The notes under the pieces are model-generated. The model was given only the letters and a program-made list of their open reading frames with translations, was not told where the DNA came from and ran no database searches. A program made the position numbers and the translations under genes. From positions 1-39,263 of the forward strand of contig JAHBZF010000021.1 in the NCBI GenBank assembly GCA_019635575.1: 39,263 nt of DNA, in the 5' to 3' direction. The stretch comes from Pseudolabrys sp. Its GTDB lineage: Bacteria > Pseudomonadota > Alphaproteobacteria > Rhizobiales > Xanthobacteraceae. Positions 32,259 through 39,263 of this stretch are shown piece after piece (within the stretch, counting starts at the first letter, position 1; each line of letters starts with the position of its first letter).

Positions 32259-33208
32259 TGAAACAATCGCTCTTGTCCGTGCGCGGCATCGCCATCGCGA
32301 TCATGCTGCTGCTGCTGGCGCTGCTGCCGGTCTATTCGCACGCGACCGGCAACATCTTCGCGCTGACGCTGTTCACCCGTATCCTGATCTACGCGCTCGC
32401 CGCCGCGAGCCTCAATCTGATCATGGGCTTCGGTGGCATGATGAGCTTCGGCCACGCCGCTTATCTCGGCATCGGCGGCTATGCGGTCGGCATCCTGGCG
32501 CATGAGGGTATTGCGTCGGGCTTCATCCAGTGGCCGGTGGCGATCGCGGTGTCGGCGCTGTTCGCATTGGTCATCGGCGCGCTGTCGCTGCGCACCCGCG
32601 GCGTCTACTTCATCATGATCACCATGGCGTTCGCGCAGATGGCCTATTACATCGCCGCCGGCATGGCCCGCTATGGCGGCGACGACGGCCTGACCATTTA
32701 CAAGCGCAGCGACTTCGCCGGGCTAATCAATCTGTCCGACAAGGTGCAGTTCTATTATCTCTGCTTCGTGCTGCTGCTGGCGGCGATCTATCTGATCTAC
32801 CGCATCGTCAATTCGCGCTTCGGCATGGTGGTGCAGGGCGCGCGCTCCAACGAAAAGCGCATGCAGGCGATCGGCTTTCCCACCTACCGCTACCAGCTCA
32901 CCTGCTTTGTGATCGCCGGTACCTTGTGCGGCATCGCCGGTGCGCTGCTCGCCAACAACACCGACTTCGTCAGTCCGGCGATCATGTACTGGACGCGCTC
33001 CGGCGACCTGATGGTGATGGTCATCCTCGGCGGCATGGGCTCATTGTTCGGCCCGGTGTTCGGCGCGATCGTGCTGCTGGTTCTGGAAGAGTTGCTGTCG
33101 CAGTTCACCGAATATTGGCAGATCATTCTCGGGCCGATGCTGCTCCTGATCGTCTTGTTCGCGCGTGGCGGTATCGACGGCATGCTCGGGAGGCGCACCC
33201 ATGACTGA
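32255..33208 (+). CDS. livM: Liv-type ABC transporter permease LivM
   Basis: Second permease, 317 residues, with the LivM signature GGMMSFGHAAYLGIGGYAVG near residues 54-73 and a C-terminal cytoplasmic end GGIDGMLGRRTHD. ATG 32255 overlaps the livH stop (ATGATG, so a start at 32258 is also possible). It forms the channel with LivH. The equivalent pair in the operon at 10125 is one fused protein. Confidence 0.93.
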   Translation: MMKQSLLSVRGIAIAIMLLLLALLPVYSHATGNIFALTLFTRILIYALAAASLNLIMGFGGMMSFGHAAYLGIGGYAVGILAHEGIASGFIQWPVAIAVSALFALVIGALSLRTRGVYFIMITMAFAQMAYYIAAGMARYGGDDGLTIYKRSDFAGLINLSDKVQFYYLCFVLLLAAIYLIYRIVNSRFGMVVQGARSNEKRMQAIGFPTYRYQLTCFVIAGTLCGIAGALLANNTDFVSPAIMYWTRSGDLMVMVILGGMGSLFGPVFGAIVLLVLEELLSQFTEYWQIILGPMLLLIVLFARGGIDGMLGRRTHD

Positions 33209-33968
33209 TGCGCTTTTGCAGGTCAAAAACCTCAGCAAGCGGTTCGGCGGCATCGTCGCCACCGACGATCTGTCGCTCGATGTGCGGCAGGGAGAACTGC
33301 ATGCGCTGATCGGCCCGAACGGCGCGGGCAAGACAACACTGATCACGCAGCTCACCGGCCAGCTCACGCCGGACAGCGGCGCAGTGCTGTTCGCCGGCGC
33401 GGATATCAGCAGCCTGCCGGCCTATCAGCGCAGTCAGCTCGGCCTCGCGCGCTCGTTCCAGATCACGTCGTTGTTCCTCGACATGACTGCGCTCGACAAT
33501 GTCGCGCTCGCGGTGCAGGCGCACGCCGGTCATTCGTTCCGGTTCTGGGCACCGGCACGCGGCGAGGCGGAACTGCGCGATCCGGCCCGTGTCGCGCTCA
33601 GCCGCGTCGGATTGTCGGAAAGGATGAATGTCCGTGCCGCGGCCATGAGCCACGGCGAGCATCGGCTGATCGAGATCGCCATGGCGCTCGCCGCGAAGCC
33701 GCGCCTGCTCTTGCTGGACGAGCCGATGGCCGGCCTCGGCCCGGAAGAATCCGCCCGCATGGTGACGCTGCTGCGCGAATTGAAGCGCGACTATGCGATC
33801 CTGCTGGTCGAGCACGACATGGAGGCGGTGTTCGCGCTCGCCGACCGTATCACCGTGCTGGTCTATGGCCGCGCGATCGCTACCGGCGCCCCCGATGCGA
33901 TCCGCGCCAACGAAGACGTGAAGCGCGCCTATCTCGGCGAGCAGAAAGCGGTGACGCGTCATGGTTGA
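33201..33968 (+). CDS. livG: Liv-type ABC transporter ATP-binding protein LivG
   Basis: ATPase of 255 residues. It has Walker A GPNGAGKTT (about 37-45), a signature region MSHGEHRLIEIAMAL and Walker B LLLLDEPMAGL. ATG 33201 has CGGGAGG seven bases upstream and overlaps the livM stop by eight bases; the reading to 33165 is not needed. It pairs with the LivF at 33961. Confidence 0.93.
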   Translation: MTDALLQVKNLSKRFGGIVATDDLSLDVRQGELHALIGPNGAGKTTLITQLTGQLTPDSGAVLFAGADISSLPAYQRSQLGLARSFQITSLFLDMTALDNVALAVQAHAGHSFRFWAPARGEAELRDPARVALSRVGLSERMNVRAAAMSHGEHRLIEIAMALAAKPRLLLLDEPMAGLGPEESARMVTLLRELKRDYAILLVEHDMEAVFALADRITVLVYGRAIATGAPDAIRANEDVKRAYLGEQKAVTRHG

Positions 33969-34674
33969 TACGGCGCCGCTGCTGCAGCTCGACAAGGTCG
34001 AGACCTGTTACGGTTTGAGTCAGGTTCTGTTCGGCGTGTCGCTGTCGATCATGCCGGGCGAGGTCGTGACGCTGATGGGGCGCAACGGCATGGGCAAGAC
34101 CACCACCGTGCGCTCGATCATGGGGTTGACGCCGGCGCGCGCCGGCAGCATCCGCTTTTCCGGGTCGGATATTCGCGCGCTGCCGTCCTATCGCGTGGCG
34201 AAGCTCGGTCTCGGTCTGGTGCCGGAAGGCCGGCAGATTTTCCCGAACCTCACCGTGCGCGAAAACCTCGTCGCCACCGCGCGCGGCGACGGCGAGGGTG
34301 CCTGGACGCTCGACAAGGTGCATGCGCTGTTTCCGCGACTCGCCGAGCGCGGCGGCAATATGGGTAATCTGCTCTCGGGCGGCGAACAGCAGATGCTGGC
34401 GATCGGCCGCGCGCTGATGACCAATCCCCGTCTGCTGATCCTCGACGAAGCGACCGAAGGTCTCGCGCCGCTGATCCGCGAGGAAATCTGGAACTGCCTC
34501 GGCATGCTGAAGAAGGCCGGGCAGTCGATCCTGGTGATCGACAAGAACGTCGATGCGCTGACCGAGATTGCCGACCGGCATTACATGATCGAGCGTGGCC
34601 GCGTGGTCTGGAACGGCACCTCGCGCGACCTGCTCGACGCGCCGGAGATCCAGCACCGTTATCTCGGGATTTGA
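33961..34674 (+). CDS. livF: Liv-type ABC transporter ATP-binding protein LivF
   Basis: ATPase of 237 residues. Walker A GRNGMGKTT, signature LSGGEQQMLAIGRAL and Walker B LLILDEATEGL are present; Walker B has DEA where most LivF proteins have DEP. The C-terminal EIQHRYLGI is typical. ATG 33961 overlaps the livG stop by eight bases. It ends the operon, seven bases short of the convergent RND gene. Confidence 0.93.
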   Translation: MVDTAPLLQLDKVETCYGLSQVLFGVSLSIMPGEVVTLMGRNGMGKTTTVRSIMGLTPARAGSIRFSGSDIRALPSYRVAKLGLGLVPEGRQIFPNLTVRENLVATARGDGEGAWTLDKVHALFPRLAERGGNMGNLLSGGEQQMLAIGRALMTNPRLLILDEATEGLAPLIREEIWNCLGMLKKAGQSILVIDKNVDALTEIADRHYMIERGRVVWNGTSRDLLDAPEIQHRYLGI

Positions 34675-34679
34675 TCCCG
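34665..34679. terminator. Short palindrome between convergent livF and RND genes
   Basis: CGGGAT (34665-34670) and ATCCCG (34674-34679) pair around TTG across the livF stop codon. A 6-bp stem with no T-run is weak; it may be a minimal two-way terminator or chance. Confidence 0.25.
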
Positions 34680-34680
34680 G

Positions 34681-37600
34681 TTATTCCGCTGGCTGCGGTT
34701 GCGGGTCCGTCGCTACCGTGTGGCCGGCGCCGCCGAGGCGGCGGTGCAGCCGGTCGAGCAGCAGATAGATCACCGGCGTGGTGTAGAGCGTCAGCACCTG
34801 CGAGACGATCAGGCCGCCGATAATGGTGATGCCGAGCGGCCGGCGCAGCTCCGAGCCGGGGCCGGTGGCAACGACCAGCGGGATCGCGCCAAGCAGTGCC
34901 GCCATGGTGGTCATCAGGATCGGCCGGAAGCGTTCGAGACAGGCTTCGTAGATCGCGCGCTCCGGCAGCAGGCCGCGCCGCCGCTCGCCCTCCAAAGCGA
35001 AGTCGACCATCATGATGCCGTTCTTCTTGACGATGCCGATCAAGAGGATGATGCCGATGAAGGCGATCACCGTCAGTTCGGTGTTGAACGCCTGCAAGGC
35101 GAGCAGCGCGCCGAGACCCGCCGACGGCAGGGTTGAGATGATCGTCAGCGGGTGCGCCAGGCTCTCATAGAGCACGCCGAGCACGATATAGACCGCGAGC
35201 AGCGCCGCGACGATCAGCAGCGGCTGCGCGCTTGCGCTTTGTTGAAATGCGCGGGTGTCGCCGGCGAAATCCGCGTTGATGCTGTCGGGCATGTGCAGTT
35301 CGGCGACCGCCTGTGAAATCGATGTCGTGATCTCTTCGAGCTTCGCGCCTGGCGTGATGTTGTAGCTGATCGTCACCGACGGGAACTGTCCCTGATGGTT
35401 GACGACCAGCGGCGACAGGCCGCGTTCGACCCGCGCCACGGATGACAGCGGCACCTGGCCGGATGCGCCGTTGACGAATACCTGATGCAGATCGGATGGA
35501 TCGGCCTGATAACGCGGGTCGATCTCCATGATCACGCGATACTGGTTGCGCTGGGTGTACAGCGTCGAAATCTGCCGCTGCGAAAACGCGTTGTTCAGCG
35601 CATTGTCGATGTCCTGAATCTTGACGCCGAGCCGCGCCGCCGCGTCGCGGTCGATCTTGACGTCGGCCTGCAGGCCGCCCTGTTCGCGGTCGGTGGTGAC
35701 GTCGACGATGCCGGGCAGCCTGCGGATGCGTTCCTGCACGCGCGGCACCCATTTCTGCAATTCCTCGAAGTCCGAGCTCCACAGGGTGAACTGATATTGT
35801 GAATCGGTCTGCCGCCCCCCGACCCGCAGGTCCTGCGCCGGCACCATGAACACGCGCAGGCCGGGAATGTTGGTGAGTTGCGCGCGCAGCCGCGCCACCA
35901 CCGCCTGCGTGCTGATGCCACCGCGCTCGTTCTGCGGCTTCAGGCTGATGAACATGCGGCCGCGATTGACCGAGCCGTTGAAACCGCTCGACCCGACAGA
36001 GGAGCCGACGCTGGCGATGGCCGGGTCGGCCATGACGATGTCGAGCGCCTTCTGCTGCAGGTCCACCATCGCCTGATAGGAGATGTCGGTCGATGCCTGC
36101 GTGCCGCCGAAGATCAGTCCGGTGTCGTCCTGCGGGAAATAGCCCTTCGGCGTCTTGATGAACAGGAACACGGTCAAGGCAATGGTGGCGACGAACACCA
36201 GCAGGACCAGCGCGTTCCGGCGCAGCACGATGGCGAGCGTGCGTGCATAGAACGCGATCATGCGCGACAGCACCGCCTCGACCGCGCGGTCGAGCCAGGT
36301 TGCGTTGGGGCTCGGCGGCGAGCGCACGAAATAGGCGCAGACCATCGGCGTCACCGACAGCGAGATCACAGTCGAGACTGCGATGGCGAAGGCGAGCGTC
36401 ACCGAGAATTCGCGGAACAGGCGGCCGACAATGCCGCTCATGAACAGCAGCGGAATGAAGGCGGCGATCAGCGAGATGCTGATGGAGACGACGGTGAAGC
36501 CGATCTGCTTGGCGCCCATCAACGCCGCGCGCAGCGGCGCATGGCCCTTTTCGAGATTGCGGAACATGTTCTCGATCATGACGATGGCATCGTCGACGAC
36601 GAAACCGATGCTGACCGCGAGCGCCATCAGCGACAGATTGTTGATCGAGAAGCCGACCGCCCACATCGCAGCGCAGGTGCCGGCGAGCGACAGCGGCACG
36701 GTGATGCCGGCGGCAATGGTGGCGGCGCCGCGGCGCAGGAACAGGAACACCACAGCCATCACCAGCAGCGCGGTGGCGGCGAGCGTCAGCTCCATGTCGT
36801 GGACGCTGGCGCGAATGGTCTGGGTGCGGTCGCTGAGGACGGAGAATTCGAGCCCGGCGGGAACCAGCCGCTGGATGTCCGGCAGCGCCGTGAAAATGCG
36901 GTCCACCGTCTCGATGACGTTGGCGTCGGCCTGCTTGGTAATGATCAACAGCACCGCAGAGTCGCGGTTGAAGCGCGCGTCGGAGCGGCGGTTGCGCACG
37001 CCGGGCTCGACCTTGGCGATGGAGCCGAGCCGGACCACATTGCCGTCCACCGTTTTGACGACGATCGGCTCGTAGTCGCGCGGATCGGACAGTTGCTTGT
37101 TGGTGCTGATGGTGGAGGCGCGCTGCGGTCCGTCGAACACGCCGATCGGCCCGACCGCGTTGGCGTTCACGATAGCGGTGCGCACGTCCTCCATCGACAG
37201 GCCCATGGAGGCGATCTGCACCGGATCGACCCGCACGCGCACGGCCGGCTGCTCCGAGCCGGCGGCGGTGACTTCCGCCACGCCGTCGATCTGCGACAGC
37301 CGCTGCACGATCACGGTGTCGGCGGCGTCGTAGATCGCGCTCGGCAGCATAGTCTTCGACGTGAGCGCGAGGATGAGGATCGGCGCGGCCGCCGGATTGG
37401 CTTTGCGGAAGGTCGGCAGGGTCGGCAGGTCGCCAGGCAGCGTCGCCAGCGCGGCGTTGAGCGCGGCCTGCACGTCGCGTGCCGCGCCCTCGATGTTGCG
37501 CGACAGGTCGAACTGCACGGTGATGCGCGAGGAGCCGAGTGACGACACCGAGGTCATCTCGGTCACGCCGGCGATTTCGCCGAGGCGGCGTTCCAGCGGC

Positions 37601-37794
37601 GCGGCGACGGTGGCGGCCATGGTCGCCGGATCGGCACCGGGGCGGCTCGCCATGATGTTGATGGTCGGGAATTCCACCGACGGCAAGCTCGACACCGGCA
37701 ACTGGTCGTAAGCGACAGCGCCGACCAGGAACAGGCCGATCGCCATCAACGTGGTGCCGATCGGCCGCCGGATGAACGGGTAGGAGAAGTTCAC
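34681..37794 (-). CDS. RND efflux transporter permease (HAE1/MdtC-like)
   Basis: Inner-membrane proton-driven drug/metabolite exporter of 1037 residues, full family length. It opens NFSYPFIRRPIGTTLMAIG and has the two large periplasmic loops. The proton-relay pair DD lies in GFVVDDAIVMIENMF (helix 4). The second half repeats the pattern up to GGLIVSQVLTLYTTPVIYL. GTG 37794 is the start because it overlaps the stop of the upstream pump as GTGA and yields the standard N-terminus; the ORF runs on to 38472 as out-of-frame shadow. It forms an MdtBC-like pair with the upstream gene, probably a mixed trimer. The adaptor protein gene would lie outside the window to the right. Confidence 0.95.
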   Translation of the reverse strand: MNFSYPFIRRPIGTTLMAIGLFLVGAVAYDQLPVSSLPSVEFPTINIMASRPGADPATMAATVAAPLERRLGEIAGVTEMTSVSSLGSSRITVQFDLSRNIEGAARDVQAALNAALATLPGDLPTLPTFRKANPAAAPILILALTSKTMLPSAIYDAADTVIVQRLSQIDGVAEVTAAGSEQPAVRVRVDPVQIASMGLSMEDVRTAIVNANAVGPIGVFDGPQRASTISTNKQLSDPRDYEPIVVKTVDGNVVRLGSIAKVEPGVRNRRSDARFNRDSAVLLIITKQADANVIETVDRIFTALPDIQRLVPAGLEFSVLSDRTQTIRASVHDMELTLAATALLVMAVVFLFLRRGAATIAAGITVPLSLAGTCAAMWAVGFSINNLSLMALAVSIGFVVDDAIVMIENMFRNLEKGHAPLRAALMGAKQIGFTVVSISISLIAAFIPLLFMSGIVGRLFREFSVTLAFAIAVSTVISLSVTPMVCAYFVRSPPSPNATWLDRAVEAVLSRMIAFYARTLAIVLRRNALVLLVFVATIALTVFLFIKTPKGYFPQDDTGLIFGGTQASTDISYQAMVDLQQKALDIVMADPAIASVGSSVGSSGFNGSVNRGRMFISLKPQNERGGISTQAVVARLRAQLTNIPGLRVFMVPAQDLRVGGRQTDSQYQFTLWSSDFEELQKWVPRVQERIRRLPGIVDVTTDREQGGLQADVKIDRDAAARLGVKIQDIDNALNNAFSQRQISTLYTQRNQYRVIMEIDPRYQADPSDLHQVFVNGASGQVPLSSVARVERGLSPLVVNHQGQFPSVTISYNITPGAKLEEITTSISQAVAELHMPDSINADFAGDTRAFQQSASAQPLLIVAALLAVYIVLGVLYESLAHPLTIISTLPSAGLGALLALQAFNTELTVIAFIGIILLIGIVKKNGIMMVDFALEGERRRGLLPERAIYEACLERFRPILMTTMAALLGAIPLVVATGPGSELRRPLGITIIGGLIVSQVLTLYTTPVIYLLLDRLHRRLGGAGHTVATDPQPQPAE

Positions 37795-39263
37795 GGCCGT
37801 TCTCCGGCCGCAGGCGCTCCCGAGGTGGCGCGCGGCGCGCGGGCCGGCACTGGCGACAGCCGCACCCGCAGCCGCTCCATGTAGAGGTAGATCACCGGCG
37901 TGGTGTAGAGCGTCAGCAGTTGCGACAGCAGCAGGCCGCCGATGATGGTGACGCCGAGCGGGTTGCGCAGCTCCGAGCCGGTGCCGCCTTCGAGCGCCAG
38001 CGGCAGCGCGCCGAACAGGGCGGCGAGCGTCGTCATCATGATCGGCCGGAAGCGCAGCAGCGCCGCCTTCGTGATCGCCTCGCGCGGGGAAAGCCTGTCG
38101 CGGCGCTCCGCCTCGATGGCGAAATCGATCATCATGATGGCGTTCTTCTTGACGATGCCCATCAGCAGCACGATGCCGATCAGCGAAATCACCGACAGGT
38201 CGTAGCCGAACAGCATCAGCGCCAGCAGCGCGCCGACGCCGGCGGAGGGCAGCGTCGACAGGATCGTCAGCGGGTGGATGAAGCTCTCGTACAGCACACC
38301 CAGCACGATGTAGATCGCGACGATGGCGGCAAGGATCAGCCACGGCTCGCTGGCCAGCGACTTGGCGAATTCGGCGGCGTCGCCCGAATAAACGCCGAGC
38401 ACGGAAGCCGGCACGCCGATGTCGCGTTCGGCGGCATTCACCGCGGCGACCGCGTCGCTCAGCGCCGCCCACGGCGCGAGATTGAAGCTGATGGTGACGG
38501 AGGGGAACTGCTCCTGATGCGCGATGGCAAGCGGGGCGGCGGTGTGCTCGAAGCGCGCGAAGGCGGAGAGCGGCACCTGCGCGCTGCCCGTCACGGCGTT
38601 GGGCGTTGCGGTGGTGTCGGTGTTGAGCGTGCCGGTCGCCGTGTTGCCGACGGTGGCGGTCGTCCCGGTCGAGGTGATGCTGCCGGTGACATAGATCTTC
38701 GACAGCGCCGCGGGGTCCTGCTGGTAGCGCGGCTGCGCCTCGAGGATGACGCGATACTGGTTGGCCTGCCCGTAGATGGTCGAAACCTGGCGCTGGCCGA
38801 AGGCGTCATAGAGCGTGTCGGTCACCGTCTGCATCGAGACGCCGAGCCGGCCGGCCTTTTCGCGATCGACATTGACGAAGATGCGCGGCCCGCCTTCCTG
38901 CGCCTCGTTGGCGACGTCGCGCAGCGCCGGGTTCTGCCGCAGCGCCAGCGCCAGCTTGCCGGCCCACTCGGTGACGGCGCCGGCGTCGGTGGCGGTCAGC
39001 GTGTACTGGTACTGGCCGCGGCTGGCGCGCGTCGATATCTGGATGTCCTGCGCGGCGCGGAAATAAACCGTCATGCCGGGGATCGGCGCCACCTTTTCCT
39101 TGAGCCGTTCGATGATCGCGCCGGCCAGCGCGCCGCGCTCGCTGCGCGGCTTGAGCGAAATCGACAGCCGCCCGGAATTCGGCGTGGCGTTGAGCGGGCT
39201 GACGCCGATCACCGAGACGACCCCGGCGACATCCGGATCGTCGCGCACCACGGCCTCGATCTC
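37791..39263 (-). CDS. RND efflux transporter permease (HAE1/MdtB-like), N-terminal part outside window
   Basis: The visible 490 codons are the C-terminal half of an RND pump: the second periplasmic loop (NSGRLSISLKPRSERG, GQRQVSTIYGQANQYRVI) and the last six helices ending GGLLLSQLLTLYTTPVIYLYMERLR. In the loop between KIYVTGS and QVPLSAFARF (about 38588-38690) sits a threonine- and glycine-rich insertion of about 30 residues that the downstream pump and usual MdtB proteins lack. The reading frame is open to the right edge. The 4-base overlap with the next gene shows they are co-translated. Confidence 0.94.
   Translation of the reverse strand, partial: EIEAVVRDDPDVAGVVSVIGVSPLNATPNSGRLSISLKPRSERGALAGAIIERLKEKVAPIPGMTVYFRAAQDIQISTRASRGQYQYTLTATDAGAVTEWAGKLALALRQNPALRDVANEAQEGGPRIFVNVDREKAGRLGVSMQTVTDTLYDAFGQRQVSTIYGQANQYRVILEAQPRYQQDPAALSKIYVTGSITSTGTTATVGNTATGTLNTDTTATPNAVTGSAQVPLSAFARFEHTAAPLAIAHQEQFPSVTISFNLAPWAALSDAVAAVNAAERDIGVPASVLGVYSGDAAEFAKSLASEPWLILAAIVAIYIVLGVLYESFIHPLTILSTLPSAGVGALLALMLFGYDLSVISLIGIVLLMGIVKKNAIMMIDFAIEAERRDRLSPREAITKAALLRFRPIMMTTLAALFGALPLALEGGTGSELRNPLGVTIIGGLLLSQLLTLYTTPVIYLYMERLRVRLSPVPARAPRATSGAPAAGERP

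Noticed and set aside
35878-37542. Plus-strand open frame of 554 codons opposite the RND pump
   Set aside because: Shadow of the RND gene; the product is low-complexity (R, D, H, Q) and has no recognisable fold.
1-39263. CRISPR arrays, tRNA or rRNA genes, insertion sequences, integrases, toxin-antitoxin pairs
   Set aside because: Looked for and not seen: no regular repeat-spacer array, no transposase or integrase-like protein, no clover-leaf candidate noticed by eye.

Overview
The window looks like part of the chromosome or a large replicon of a high-GC alphaproteobacterium, most likely a soil Hyphomicrobiales (Bradyrhizobium/Rhodopseudomonas-type). This is inferred from base composition, the number of Liv-type and Ssu/Tau-type importers, the three-component molybdenum hydroxylases and the gene style. 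No rRNA, tRNA, insertion sequence, phage gene or CRISPR array is visible. Nearly every base lies in a long gene, and many neighbours overlap by 4 or 8 bases (ATGA or GTGA junctions).

Layout: (1) Positions 1-3407, leftward: the end of a branched-chain-type ABC importer (livJ plus a partial livH), a solute-binding-fold protein without a signal peptide, and a GntR/FCD regulator. (2) 3722-5402, rightward: a TauE/SafE permease and a cyclase-family metal hydrolase. (3) 5418-8010, leftward: an Ssu/Tau-like importer (binding protein, permease, ATPase). (4) 8262-9949, rightward: an alpha/beta hydrolase and an SDR protein with an atypical active site. (5) 10125-14782, rightward: a second Liv importer whose two permeases are fused into one protein. 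(6) A MarR regulator at 14857-15315. (7) 15312-22100, leftward: a nadC-like gene followed by a molybdenum hydroxylase operon with one FAD subunit, one 2Fe-2S subunit and two different molybdopterin subunits. (8) 22204-25520, leftward: a second Ssu/Tau-like importer with two permeases. (9) 25637-29766, leftward: aspartate dehydrogenase (nadX-like), PaaG-like isomerase, SDR and a CrtI-like FAD oxidoreductase. (10) 30064-34674, rightward: a third, complete Liv importer. (11) 34681-39263, leftward: two adjacent RND efflux pumps, the upstream one cut by the window edge.

Taken together this reads as a catabolic island for small organic acids. Five importers feed a set of enzymes that can hydroxylate a (hetero)aromatic ring (molybdenum hydroxylase), rearrange CoA-linked intermediates (PaaG), oxidise alcohols or saturated bonds (SDRs, FAD enzyme) and open amide or ester bonds (cyclase, alpha/beta hydrolase). 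NadC and aspartate dehydrogenase in the same region suggest a pyridine-carboxylate or related nitrogen compound as a substrate. That is inference; the substrate cannot be read from the sequence.

The strongest unexplained signal is a 12-base motif, TWTGTRYGCAWA with one deviating copy, in five separate promoter regions (8219, 10031, 22173, 25550 and 29877). It usually sits next to a recognisable -35/-10 pair and would tie regions 3, 4, 5, 7, 8, 9 and 10 into one regulon. A second notable signal is a perfect 11-bp stem-loop after the second livJ gene that buries the only good ribosome-binding site of the fused permease gene.
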